Source: AB-137-C09 sp964458185 (GTDB lineage: Bacteria; Pseudomonadota; Zetaproteobacteria; Mariprofundales; Mariprofundaceae). From it: 51,335 nt of DNA. Each line of letters starts with the position of its first letter. Position 1 is the stretch's first letter. Under the pieces are notes generated by a model. That model did no database searches. It worked only from the letters and a program-made list of their open reading frames with translations, and was not told where the DNA came from. The translations under genes were made by a program, and so were the position numbers. The DNA lies in NCBI GenBank assembly GCA_964458185.1, contig CAYWFG010000016.1, positions 1-51,335 on the forward strand. Direction: 5' to 3'. Positions 27,801 through 35,666 of this stretch are shown here, in pieces.

Positions 27801-28034
27801 GAACACGGTCGTTTTTTAACTATTACTTTTTTATCTGGCGAATGCTTGACTGTTCGTTTTGATCAAGGCGTATCATATTGGCGAATATCAAGGTTGAGTT
27901 ATCAACAAAGAAATAAGACTGAATTTCCATTTTCTGACTCTGTTGATAAACAAGCCAAGGCTCTTGTGAAAATGAATGTTAATCTTAACGGCAATGATCA
28001 TTACCCAACTCAAGTTTTTGTTAAAGTTCGTTGA
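21807..28034 (+). CDS. druE: Druantia DruE-like giant helicase with DUF1998
   Basis: This encodes 2,075 residues. SF2 helicase motifs are visible: Walker A SGTGSGKT (125-132), DEAH (259-262), SAT (about 296-298), and in the second lobe CSTTMEMGIDIGG followed by motif VI QRAGRAGRRG (about 1098-1107). The unusually long spacing between lobes contains cysteine clusters (HCTCGAP...NCDDCGMVY from about 470, then CCPSCQG) that could bind zinc. A second zinc-ribbon-like set (CTFCGAS...CTECGHKT) lies near 1388-1412. A DUF1998 signature with CTANCDSACPQC is near 1645. About 400 further residues follow with no recognised domain. DruE is the common gene of Druantia anti-phage systems; it probably translocates on phage nucleic acid. 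It is coupled to druH. Confidence 0.82.
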   Translation: MSDSYFSKLLPDLAERSRRAAISRLGFANAPLRKHLDALFAKPYGKTGSFLADPTFEATFGWQDCDQALLDLMDDPLSEMVIEALSCKKLGDDLRFPLERKPYQHQLDSWRILAKPTPQSVVVASGTGSGKTECFMVPILDSLARQQVAQQGELIGVRALFLYPLNALINSQRERLQAWTQYFEGNIRFCLYNGITPEKEPAHKHRQSPNEVIDREQLRASPPPILVTNATMLEYMLIRNVDAPILTQSQGKLEWLVLDEAHSYIGSQAAELALLIRRVCIAFGVNAKNIRFIATSATIGDAKGEEGRKLKSFLADIAGVNEDHVHLITGERKIPLLPSLTRQTANFSLDKISKIKTPIECYNTVLHHPMARSLRTLFVEEKNRASIARLSDICHLLDCNQHDALRWLDLLSAIKNSDGEPFLPLRAHLFHQTLTGLWACTDSLCPDKAQTPLTDADWPFGQVYFVPRKHCTCGAPVYEIVNCDDCGMVYLLAAKVQGHIIHWQPADIIDEFALEHDSDDFDEDTENLEEEKELTGKQIRVLIVNRIGLRNTGVLHLDKVSRQCKDKDKGTLLLHAHEGNGGGLCCPSCQGKSQAGRRRILFQSSRLGAPFMLGNILPTLLEYAPDGDDPANHPYRGRRLLSFNDSRQGTARMAAKLQQDAERNRVRGLVYHLTLQYGQAKANDEATALQEEIKNLQEIMNTVPAAGKQAIEQWLAPKERELQTLSQPLPIPFHELAEKLANQGRDIEQILRRYKTWAPETFGREDSQNTLAKMFLVREFGRRPKRANNLESMGLVAVRYPALKNAKNMPNVWGDAKLSAKDWQNFLKVCLDFFVRSGGSLIIPKAWRSWLGMPFPQSWLIERDTKEKARNQRYWPRVKRAGMNSTLVRLLSHVLDIDIHTPTGEDRIDCILQAAWNDLKRINLLVIEGDGYVLPLEELAFSPINHALICPITRRFMDTTLRNTTPYLPRETTPNSTTCESIEIPLYDTPFSDTTDPQTRLECGRKWLGQQKIIGELRSQGYWSVLNDRVIELAPYFTAAEHSAQQDSKTLEHYERQFKKGDLNILSCSTTMEMGIDIGGITMIGMNNVPPHPSNYLQRAGRAGRRGEIRSLAMTLCKSNPHDQAVFQDTRWAFSHCMMAPKVSRDSTVIMQRHVNALILTHFLKKTKTSRTTLHCDWFFVAHEKTYSPAYILINWCFSFVESKSNTTLCAALRQLVERTIGQQILSARLVHHVGENLEKTTVAWLKTWEALCKQEKDILDSCDEKDPVCLAIRRQKSRLGKEYLLRELATHGFLPGYGFPTNIVSFDNMTLSQFKKEQSQEQREDNRYHRRELASRDRALALREYAPGSEVVMNGLVYRSAGITLNWHIPASQQDARETQAILFAWHCTFCGASDSTMLRNNAQTCTECGHKTKIQEFMMPDGFSVDFYHTPSNDVSHQSFVPVEPAWVSAKGEWVPLVNPNLGKFRASEYGHLYLQSRGIHGLGYAICLACGRAEPMEKGKTDESITPDSLTKRTHQRLRGSRKNDKGICPGSHEQWKIKSNVSLGHTQHTDVFELQLFDLNGNPLRNKVIARTLAVALRDALAASLGIQSNEIGCTSRPARDLENNQSCQSILLYDRFAAGYVFGCMEHTVDLLRTLRKRLICTANCDSACPQCILDFDQRFDADKLDRKAALEFITEAWLQALQLPDKLTFFGAKSELENLPLMEAILHKARCTENSRIRLFTSADANTDMATSSLRDLIYRLLSMEQSVDLCFDEQSLRMMKEEERYLIAGMADHPQIKVFSIAALPTINEAYVLAEVITQEQAKRWATDYKKAVLMNEAWGHCPLLVAANKLPLLRLPTKSLTAIELRPAIMNKGDKEITIQHQLNGSMQEFGKRFWQKVCAEHPLCHQWLEEHKKTITAISYHDRYLFNPLAVAVLLQLCKALRDSYSSEFWQVECVNLVSIKKEKPKYYRSPYKYWHDWVDLDKRDQVLERSFALLQIKARMRTVEKEKAEHGRFLTITFLSGECLTVRFDQGVSYWRISRLSYQQRNKTEFPFSDSVDKQAKALVKMNVNLNGNDHYPTQVFVKVR

Positions 28035-28069
28035 TTAGATTTACAAAAGAGATTTAGGAATAGATATGG

Positions 28070-28109
28070 AACAACACAGCAAAATCACGCAGGATTTTGC
28101 TGTGTTGTT
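28070..28109. terminator. terminator between convergent druE and nuoN
   Basis: A 17-bp perfect inverted repeat (28070-28086 with 28093-28109, six-base loop ACGCAG) is followed on the plus strand by TTTATT. It sits 35 bp after druE and 25 bp from the nuoN stop, so it can serve both convergent transcripts. Confidence 0.85.
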
Positions 28110-28134
28110 TATTGCGCGTTCCCTTATCACACCA

Positions 28135-29595
28135 TCAAAACATGGTCACAACAGCCGAACAAACAGCCAGCACAGGTTTAGGGTATAAACCAAAGACCAC
28201 CACTGCCAATGTTGTGCTGATAATGGTTGCTTGCATGATCGGGCTTTCATGAAAGGAGAAGGCAACACGTTCTTCATCGAAGTACATGTATTTGATCAAA
28301 CGCAAGTAGTAAAAACAGCCGATGACTGAAAAGATAATGGCATACACGGCAAGTCCAACATGTCCTGCATCAATGACTGCGGTAAGCACCGCAAATTTTG
28401 CCCAGAAACCTGCTAAAAATGGAATGCCTGCCAAAGAAAACAACAGCAAGCCCATCGCCAATGCATAACCGGGGCGCACCTTGGCAAGACCTGCAAAATC
28501 ATCGAGCAATTCGCCTTGAATGCCATCACGTCGCATCAAGATGACAATAGCAAAGACACCCATATTCATGAATAAATAAATGGTTAAATAAACCAGCGCG
28601 CCGCTGTACCCTTCTTGGGTGGCAGCAATCAAACCAAGCAACACAAAACCAACATGCCCAACGGTAGAGTATGCCAACATACGTTTGATATTACGTTGGG
28701 CAATCGCTGCGACATTACCGACACCGATGGTTAAGATCGCCAATATAACCAACACAGTAGTATATTCTTGTTGCAAGCTAGGAAATGCATCGGCTAATAC
28801 ACGGATAAAGATAATAAAACCTGCCACCTTGGGGGCAACCGACATAAATGCAGTAATGGGGGTTGGTGCGCCTTCGTAAGTATCTGGTGTCCACATGTGA
28901 AAAGGTGCGATAGATACTTTAAAAGCTAGCCCTGCAATGATAAACATCATGCCCAGCAACACAGCGATTTGTGAACCACTGCCTGCACTGGCAAGACCTT
29001 CTGCAATGCCATCAAACATGAAGCTTCCTGTTACACCATAGATAAACGACAAACCGTAGAGCAACATCCCCGATGATAATGAACCTAAAATAAAATATTT
29101 TAATGCCGCTTCGCTGGAGCGCAGTACATCACGTTGGTAAGCGACCAGCACATACATGCTTAATGCCATCAGTTCTAAGCCCAAATAGAGTATGACAAAG
29201 TTATTGGCAGAAACCATAAACATCATGCCCAGCAAGGCAAACAGCATCAATACATAATACTCACCGATGTTCACTTCATCTTTCATGTAATCCATCGACA
29301 AAAAGATACCCAGAATGGTTGCTGCCAAGAGCAATACTTTGCCATAAGCGGCAAATGCATCGAGGACAAAATAGCCATAAAATGTAGTGTATGCAGGTGC
29401 AGTAGGGATTTGAAGCAAAGCAATCAATGTAATCACACAACTTGCTACCGCAGCCCATGCCACCCATTGTTTTTTTTCTTTGGGTACAAATAAATCACCC
29501 AGCAACAATGCCATTGCCAACACTGCCAGTATAATCTCTGGCATCATGATCCCTAAATGTTCAGGGTAAGGGTAGGGAAACGTTATATTAGCCAT
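28135..29595 (-). CDS. nuoN: NADH-quinone oxidoreductase subunit N
   Basis: This encodes 486 residues with about 14 TM helices. It is one of three Mrp-antiporter-like proton channels in the membrane arm of complex I. The family stretch around TM7-8 is visible (APFHMWTPDTYEGAPTP), as is the conserved KRMLAYSTVGHVGF. It is the last gene of the nuo operon, 8 nt after nuoM, and ends at a terminator shared with druE. Confidence 0.96.
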   Translation of the reverse strand: MANITFPYPYPEHLGIMMPEIILAVLAMALLLGDLFVPKEKKQWVAWAAVASCVITLIALLQIPTAPAYTTFYGYFVLDAFAAYGKVLLLAATILGIFLSMDYMKDEVNIGEYYVLMLFALLGMMFMVSANNFVILYLGLELMALSMYVLVAYQRDVLRSSEAALKYFILGSLSSGMLLYGLSFIYGVTGSFMFDGIAEGLASAGSGSQIAVLLGMMFIIAGLAFKVSIAPFHMWTPDTYEGAPTPITAFMSVAPKVAGFIIFIRVLADAFPSLQQEYTTVLVILAILTIGVGNVAAIAQRNIKRMLAYSTVGHVGFVLLGLIAATQEGYSGALVYLTIYLFMNMGVFAIVILMRRDGIQGELLDDFAGLAKVRPGYALAMGLLLFSLAGIPFLAGFWAKFAVLTAVIDAGHVGLAVYAIIFSVIGCFYYLRLIKYMYFDEERVAFSFHESPIMQATIISTTLAVVVFGLYPKPVLAVCSAVVTMF

Positions 29596-29603
29596 AGATA
29601 ACC

Positions 29604-31181
29604 TCAGTGCGCCGCAGCATGTGCAGTCACATGCTGGGTTGCAATTATTGCTGCTTCATCCAGTTTGCTGGACGTGGCTTGTTCGATCAAGTGGGTGACA
29701 GAAACGTGCAAAATATCTAGCACAGGGGCAGGGTAAAAACCCAACCACAACACCAAGCCAATCAATGGCAAAAAGAACATGAACTCACGGCGATTCAGGT
29801 CAGGCATTGCTTTGACTTCATCGTGAACAATCTTGCCCATCATCACCCGTTTGTACATCCATAAGGTGTAACATGCCGATAATACCACACTGGTAGCCGC
29901 AGCAATGGCAATCCATTGGGTCGATACTGTCAGGTATGGCGATGGCGTTGCACCAAACGTGCCAATCAAGACCATGATTTCACCAATAAACGATGATGTC
30001 CCCGGTAGGGCGACATTTGCCATGGCAAAGAGCATCATCACCGCTGCAAACACAGGCATGACATTGGCAACGCCGCCGTAAGCGGCAATTTCGCGGGTAT
30101 GCATGCGGTCATACAATACACCGACACATAAGAATAATGCCGCCGCGACAAAACCATGACTGATCATATTGATCACCGCGCCTTCCACCGCCTGTTGGGT
30201 AAACATAAACGTTCCCAGCGTCACAAAACCCATGTGTGCAATGGAGGAATAAGCAATGAGGCGTTTCATGTCGGTTTGCATCAATGCCACCAACGAGATA
30301 TAAATAATAGCAATCAGACTTAAGCCTACCATCAGCGGCACAAAGTATTGCGAAGCATCAGGCAACATCGGCAGCGAAAAACGCAAGAAACCATACGCGC
30401 CCATTTTTAGCAAAATACCTGCCAAAATAACAGAGCCAGCGGTGGGGGCTTCGGTATGCGCATCGGGCAACCATGTATGCACGGGCCACATCGGTACTTT
30501 CACCGCAAAAGCAGCGAAGAAGGCGATCCAGATCCAGAACTGCCATTCAAAGTCAAAGGCATAATCCATAAAATGAAGCATGCTAAAACTATCACCGCCG
30601 CTTTTGTAATACATGGCAATCAAGGCAATGAGCATTAACACCGAGCCTGCTAAGGTATACAAAAAGAATTTCAGCGTTGCATAGACACGGTTTTTACCGC
30701 CCCAAATACCGATAATTAAATACATGGGAATCAGCATTGCTTCCCAGAAAAAGTAAAACAATACTGCATCCATCGCACAGAACACACCAATCAAAGTGGT
30801 TTCTAATACCAAGAAAGCAATCATGTATTCTTTCACCCGCGTTTGAATACATTGCCATGCAGAAATCACACAAATCACGGTGAGCAAACTGGTCAACACC
30901 ACAAATGGCATTGAGATTCCATCAATACCCAAACGGTAGTAGATGTTAAATGCTGGAATCCAATGATTCACTTCTTCAAACTGCATGTGCGCAGTCGTCG
31001 TATCAAATACGCATACCAGTGATATGGTGACTAAAAAGGTTGCCACCGATACCGCTAATGCTGCCCAGCGAACGGCTTGATCTGTTTTAATAAACAGCCA
31101 GATAAACAAAGCACCAAACAGTGGTAAAAATATACTCAGCGACAGAATTGGAAAATTCATGGCGTTATTTAAGGTTTCCAT
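29604..31181 (-). CDS. nuoM: NADH-quinone oxidoreductase subunit M
   Basis: This encodes 525 residues from the ATG at 31181, preferred over the adjacent TTG because GGGGGAG lies just upstream. It has about 14 TM helices with the antiporter motif VHTWLPDAHTEAPTAGSV and KRLIAYSSIAHMGF. It forms a proton channel in the membrane arm. It lies 10 nt after nuoL. Confidence 0.96.
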   Translation of the reverse strand: METLNNAMNFPILSLSIFLPLFGALFIWLFIKTDQAVRWAALAVSVATFLVTISLVCVFDTTTAHMQFEEVNHWIPAFNIYYRLGIDGISMPFVVLTSLLTVICVISAWQCIQTRVKEYMIAFLVLETTLIGVFCAMDAVLFYFFWEAMLIPMYLIIGIWGGKNRVYATLKFFLYTLAGSVLMLIALIAMYYKSGGDSFSMLHFMDYAFDFEWQFWIWIAFFAAFAVKVPMWPVHTWLPDAHTEAPTAGSVILAGILLKMGAYGFLRFSLPMLPDASQYFVPLMVGLSLIAIIYISLVALMQTDMKRLIAYSSIAHMGFVTLGTFMFTQQAVEGAVINMISHGFVAAALFLCVGVLYDRMHTREIAAYGGVANVMPVFAAVMMLFAMANVALPGTSSFIGEIMVLIGTFGATPSPYLTVSTQWIAIAAATSVVLSACYTLWMYKRVMMGKIVHDEVKAMPDLNRREFMFFLPLIGLVLWLGFYPAPVLDILHVSVTHLIEQATSSKLDEAAIIATQHVTAHAAAH

Positions 31182-31191
31182 CAATCTCCCC

Positions 31192-33174
31192 CTATGCCTT
31201 TAAAATCAGCCAAGTAAGCAGGGAGAATACCCCAATTACCATGGCGTAAGCATAGTGATATACCATACCCGTTTGCATTTGCCGCAAGCGATTCGCGCCT
31301 GCTGCTACCGAATTAATTAATCCACCATGGAGGAAACCACGATCAATCATGGCTAAATCTCCCTTCTGCCAAAACCATGTGCCAAGGCAACGCGCAGGGC
31401 GAATAAAGATGCACTCATATAATTCATCCCAATACCATTTGTGTAATAAGAAACGGTAGACAGGTGGCGCGATAGCCGCGAACTGTGCAGGCATGGCAGT
31501 TTCTTTGAAATACATGGCATAAGCCAGCCCTACACCACCAATCGCTAACCAAAAAGGTAGCGATAGTAAGAAAGAATGATGTTCTTCTAATGCCAACTTC
31601 ATCAATGGGTTATGCGCATCCATCACAAAAATAGATGTACCAAAGAAACCTTGCACCACTTCGGCATTGGCAATATCTAAGGCATAATAGCCCCACACAC
31701 CCGAAGCCAACGCGCCAAAAGCAAGAATCATCAATGGCACAGTAATCACCATTGGCGATTCATGAATGCTTGCTTTGGTTTTTTCTGGTACACGATCCGA
31801 ATTATGAAAGGTAAGGAAAAACATACGGAAGGTATAAAAAGCCGTCATGAATACACCCGACAACAACGCCCAATAAGCAAGCTCAGAAACCCAACCCATG
31901 TCACGAATCATGGTGGCTTCGATAATCAGATCTTTTGACCAAAATCCTGCAAAAGGTGGAATGCCTGATAATGCCAATGCAGCAATAAACATGGTGACAT
32001 AGGTAATTGGCATAAATTTACGTAGTTGCCCCATTTTTCGGATGTCTTGGTTTGCCATCACGGCATGAATCACAGAACCCGCAGCGAGGAATAATAAACC
32101 TTTAAAGTAAGCATGAGTCATCAGGTGAAAAATTCCTGCCGAATACGCCGACACACCACAGGCAACAAACATATAGCCCAGTTGCGAACAGGTAGAATAA
32201 GCAATCACCCGTTTAATGTCATTTTGTACCAGTCCAATGGTGGCACACATCCATGCGGTAAATGCACCCACCAAGACCACTGCTGCCAATGCGGTTTCAG
32301 AAAATTCAAACATGGGTGATAAACGCGCCACCATGAAGACACCAGCGGTGACCATCGTGGCAGCATGGATCAAGGCTGAAATTGGCGTAGGGCCTTCCAT
32401 AGAATCAGGCAGCCAGACATGCAAGGGTACTTGACCACTTTTGCCCATCGCACCAATAAACAATGCCAAGCAAATAAAGGTAATAGCATCCATCTCCCAA
32501 CCGAGAATGTGTAGTACATGACCTTGTGCCATGAATGCTTCCATGCCATCAAAGACAGTGCGGTAATCCATCGAACCAAAATAATACCAGATTGCCAAAA
32601 TACCAACAACAAAACCAAAGTCGCCAATACGATTGACAATAAAGGCTTTCATTGCGGCACGGTTAGCAGATTCACGCTTGAACCAAAAACCAATGAGTAA
32701 ATATGAGAACAATCCCACCGCTTCCCAGCCAAAAAACAAGGTAAAAAAGCTGTTGCCCATCACCAACACCAGCATAGAAAAGGTGAAGCCTGAAATATAG
32801 GAAAAGAAACGGGAATACCCTGCATCGCCATGCATATAACCAATGGTATAGACATGCACACAGGCAGATACCACGGTAACGGTCAAGATCATAATCACCG
32901 TTAGGGGGTCAATCATCATACCGACATTGACGGTAAAGCGATCTGATAGCATCCACGTCCAAAAGTCGCCATAAAAACGCGCACCATCCATGACCTGCAT
33001 GAAAACATCAATGGATAATAAGGCAGAAAGAATCACTGCCCCACAACAGATCCAATGGGTCATGGTTTCTTTGAGCTTCCAGCCCAACAATCCCGCCAGC
33101 AATGCTGCCAATAATGGCAAAGCGGGAATCAGTAGTAACTCTGTACTGCTTAGTGTCAACGCAACATCCTGCAC
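31192..33174 (-). CDS. nuoL: NADH-quinone oxidoreductase subunit L
   Basis: This encodes 660 residues, the distal and largest proton-pumping subunit. The antiporter core has LHVWLPDSMEGPTPISALIH and KRVIAYSTCSQLGYM. The C-terminus carries the long lateral helix region and a last anchoring TM (AMVIGVFSLLTWLIL). The length is normal for the family. It lies 13 nt after nuoK. Confidence 0.97.
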   Translation of the reverse strand: MQDVALTLSSTELLLIPALPLLAALLAGLLGWKLKETMTHWICCGAVILSALLSIDVFMQVMDGARFYGDFWTWMLSDRFTVNVGMMIDPLTVIMILTVTVVSACVHVYTIGYMHGDAGYSRFFSYISGFTFSMLVLVMGNSFFTLFFGWEAVGLFSYLLIGFWFKRESANRAAMKAFIVNRIGDFGFVVGILAIWYYFGSMDYRTVFDGMEAFMAQGHVLHILGWEMDAITFICLALFIGAMGKSGQVPLHVWLPDSMEGPTPISALIHAATMVTAGVFMVARLSPMFEFSETALAAVVLVGAFTAWMCATIGLVQNDIKRVIAYSTCSQLGYMFVACGVSAYSAGIFHLMTHAYFKGLLFLAAGSVIHAVMANQDIRKMGQLRKFMPITYVTMFIAALALSGIPPFAGFWSKDLIIEATMIRDMGWVSELAYWALLSGVFMTAFYTFRMFFLTFHNSDRVPEKTKASIHESPMVITVPLMILAFGALASGVWGYYALDIANAEVVQGFFGTSIFVMDAHNPLMKLALEEHHSFLLSLPFWLAIGGVGLAYAMYFKETAMPAQFAAIAPPVYRFLLHKWYWDELYECIFIRPARCLGTWFWQKGDLAMIDRGFLHGGLINSVAAGANRLRQMQTGMVYHYAYAMVIGVFSLLTWLILKA

Positions 33175-33187
33175 CTACAACCTCCCC

Positions 33188-33493
33188 TTAACCTTGCAAT
33201 GAATTCATGTCTTCGACTTCTATCGAACGACGGGTTCGGTAAAAAACGACCAAAATAGCCAAACCTACAGCCACTTCACTGGCTGCCACAGTTAGCACAA
33301 AGAAGACAAAAATTTGCCCCGATAAATCTTGCAAGTAATGCGAAAAAGCAACAAAGTTGATATTCACTGCCAACAAGATCAATTCTATACACATAAGAAT
33401 CACAATCACATTCTTACGGTTTAAAAATAAGCCAATCACACCCAACGAAAAGAGTGCGGCAGCAACAATCAGATAATGCGTTAAACCAATCAT
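33188..33493 (-). CDS. nuoK: NADH-quinone oxidoreductase subunit K
   Basis: This encodes 101 residues with three TM helices. The conserved membrane glutamate in LMCIELILLAVNINFV, needed for proton transfer, is present, as are the second acidic position and the closing AVGLAILVVFYR. It overlaps nuoJ by 4 bp. Confidence 0.97.
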   Translation of the reverse strand: MIGLTHYLIVAAALFSLGVIGLFLNRKNVIVILMCIELILLAVNINFVAFSHYLQDLSGQIFVFFVLTVAASEVAVGLAILVVFYRTRRSIEVEDMNSLQG

Positions 33494-34080
33494 GATTCCA
33501 CCTTCACTATTTTCATTCGATCTTCTTTTCGTACGTTCACCTGACGAGAAATATTTTGGTATTTCACATCATCACGGGTACGCAAGGTCAGTACAATCGC
33601 ACCGACCAACGCCACCAACAAAATAATCGCTGCCACTTCAAAACCAAGCAGGTATTGGGTGTACAGCATCTTGCCGATTTCAACGGTATTGTTGACATCT
33701 TTACCCAAATGACCCACGGCAGTCATTGCTTCACTGCTAAACACACCACTGCTTGCAGCGGCAATAAATTCAATCATCAAAATCAATGCAATCATTCCGC
33801 CTGTGGGCAAGTATTGCAAAAAACCTTCACGCAAATTCGCTTTGTTGACTTCCAGCATCATCACCACAAACATAAACAAAACCATCACCGCGCCAACATA
33901 GACCAAGATAAGAATAATCCCCAAAAACTCAGCATCCAGCATAAAAAACAAAGCGGCTGAATTAAAAAAACAAAAGATCAGCCACATCACCGAAAACATC
34001 GTATTGCGTGCCAAAATCACGCCAGCACCTGCAATCACTGACATCAGCGCAAAAACATAGAAGAAAAAAGCTTCAATCAT
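33490..34080 (-). CDS. nuoJ: NADH-quinone oxidoreductase subunit J
   Basis: This encodes 196 residues with five TM helices near the proton-loading site of complex I. The conserved LILVYVGAVMVLFMFVVMML and a fifth TM with VALVGAIVLTLR are present. It lies between nuoI (27 nt gap) and nuoK (4-bp overlap). Confidence 0.96.
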   Translation of the reverse strand: MIEAFFFYVFALMSVIAGAGVILARNTMFSVMWLIFCFFNSAALFFMLDAEFLGIILILVYVGAVMVLFMFVVMMLEVNKANLREGFLQYLPTGGMIALILMIEFIAAASSGVFSSEAMTAVGHLGKDVNNTVEIGKMLYTQYLLGFEVAAIILLVALVGAIVLTLRTRDDVKYQNISRQVNVRKEDRMKIVKVES

Positions 34081-34107
34081 AACCCCTCCGTAACCCTCCT
34101 ATGCCCA

Positions 34108-34596
34108 TCAACGGTATGGTGCATCGGCTTTAATGTTACGGGCAATTTGTGCCTCATAACGATCGCCGACTTCGAGCAACATTTTTTTATCATAAAACAG
34201 TACATCCCGTGTTTCCCCACCGTACTCAAAAATCTGTGTTTCGACCACCGCATCCACAGGACATGCCTCTTGGCACAAACCACAATAAATACATTTACTC
34301 ATATCAATATCATAACGGGTGGTGCGCCGTGAACCATCGCTGCGTTCTTCTGATTCGATGGTGATCGCCATCGCAGGGCATACTGCCTCGCACAGCTTGC
34401 AGGCAATACAAAGTTCTTCGCCATTTTCATCGCGGCGCAAGGCATGCAAACCACGAAAGCGTGGTGACAATGGGGTGCGCTCTTCAGGGTATTCCACGGT
34501 GATTTTCTTTTGAAAGAAATAACGCCCTGTCACCGCTAATCCTTTGACTAATTCCAACAACAACCACGTCTTGGACGCTTTTTGTAACAAGCTCAT
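34108..34596 (-). CDS. nuoI: NADH-quinone oxidoreductase subunit I (2x[4Fe-4S])
   Basis: This encodes 162 residues. Two ferredoxin motifs, CIACKLCEAVCP and CIYCGLCQEACP, hold the N6a and N6b clusters that pass electrons from NuoG to NuoB. The N-terminal helix contacts the membrane arm. The spacing to nuoH is 4 nt. Confidence 0.98.
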   Translation of the reverse strand: MSLLQKASKTWLLLELVKGLAVTGRYFFQKKITVEYPEERTPLSPRFRGLHALRRDENGEELCIACKLCEAVCPAMAITIESEERSDGSRRTTRYDIDMSKCIYCGLCQEACPVDAVVETQIFEYGGETRDVLFYDKKMLLEVGDRYEAQIARNIKADAPYR

Positions 34597-34600
34597 CAGG

Positions 34601-35665
34601 CTACCTCCAAGGTTGATAGAATGCGATCAGGTCTTGCAAAACTGGGGTGTAAGTAAAAATACCAATCACCGCAATCCATGCCAACGTCCACGGTAAAAAC
34701 ACCTTCCAACCCAAACGCATCATTTGATCGTAACGGTAACGTGGGAATGTTGCACGAAACCAAATGAAGACAAAGATAAAGAATGCTGTTTTGCCCAGCA
34801 ACCAGACCGTACCGGGGATAAAGTCCAAGAACGGAAACGGCGCATACCAACCACCCAAAAACAAGATGGAAGTCATTAAGCTGATGAGAATCAAGGCGGC
34901 GTATTCAGCCAGCGAGAAAGTGGCAAACCACATACCCGAATACTCAACAATATGCCCCGCTACAAGCTCAGCTTCACCCTCCACCAAATCAAACGGTGTG
35001 CGATTCGTTTCGGCACAGCCTGAGATAAAATACACCAAAAACATGGGGAACAAGGGAATGATATACCAATGCCAAAAGCCGCCTTCTTGGGCGTGAACAA
35101 TGCCTGATAAATCCATCGTACCTGCCAGCATCAAAACACAGACAAGCGCAAAGCCCATGGCAATTTCATACGATACCATTTGGCAGGTAGCGCGAATCGC
35201 ACCAATCAGTGCATACTTGGAGTTCGATGCCCAACCCGCCAGCAATACACCGTAAATAGCCAAGCTAGAAATCGCCATTACATATAAGATACCGACATTC
35301 AAATGGGCAATGGACATCACATGTGCCGTATCCCACAAGCCAAACAACGTCGTTTCACCAAAAGGCACGACAGCAAAGGCAATCAATGCAGGGGTGAGTG
35401 CCACCACGGGGGCTGCGACAAACAAAAGTTTATTAGATTTTGCAGGGATGATGGTTTCTTTTAAAAATAATTTTAAACCATCAGCCAACGGCTGCAATAA
35501 GCCATGAGGACCAACACGGTTACAGCCTTTTCGTGCCTGCATCAGACCAATAACACGCCGTTCGGCATACGTAATGTAAGCCACGGATAGTGCCACGGGT
35601 ACAGCAATCGCCAAAATCTCCAGCACCCACAGCAACGTGGTTATCGCTATATCTAACCAATCCAT
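34601..35665 (-). CDS. nuoH: NADH-quinone oxidoreductase subunit H
   Basis: This encodes 354 residues from the ATG at 35665 (GAGGAG eight bases upstream, one base after the nuoG stop). It has eight or nine TM helices and forms the quinone chamber. Signature segments are RKGCNRVGPHGLLQPLADG and ETNRTPFDLVEGEAELVAG with the conserved glutamates of the quinone loop. Confidence 0.97.
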   Translation of the reverse strand: MDWLDIAITTLLWVLEILAIAVPVALSVAYITYAERRVIGLMQARKGCNRVGPHGLLQPLADGLKLFLKETIIPAKSNKLLFVAAPVVALTPALIAFAVVPFGETTLFGLWDTAHVMSIAHLNVGILYVMAISSLAIYGVLLAGWASNSKYALIGAIRATCQMVSYEIAMGFALVCVLMLAGTMDLSGIVHAQEGGFWHWYIIPLFPMFLVYFISGCAETNRTPFDLVEGEAELVAGHIVEYSGMWFATFSLAEYAALILISLMTSILFLGGWYAPFPFLDFIPGTVWLLGKTAFFIFVFIWFRATFPRYRYDQMMRLGWKVFLPWTLAWIAVIGIFTYTPVLQDLIAFYQPWR

Positions 35666-35666
35666 G

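Noticed and set aside
18523..28034. DISARM, Dpd (7-deazaguanine) or Zorya system
   Set aside because: DUF1998 helicases also occur in those systems, but no methyltransferase, phospholipase D gene, queuosine-like genes or motor genes are adjacent. The two-gene layout with sizes near 1,100 and 2,075 residues fits Druantia III best.
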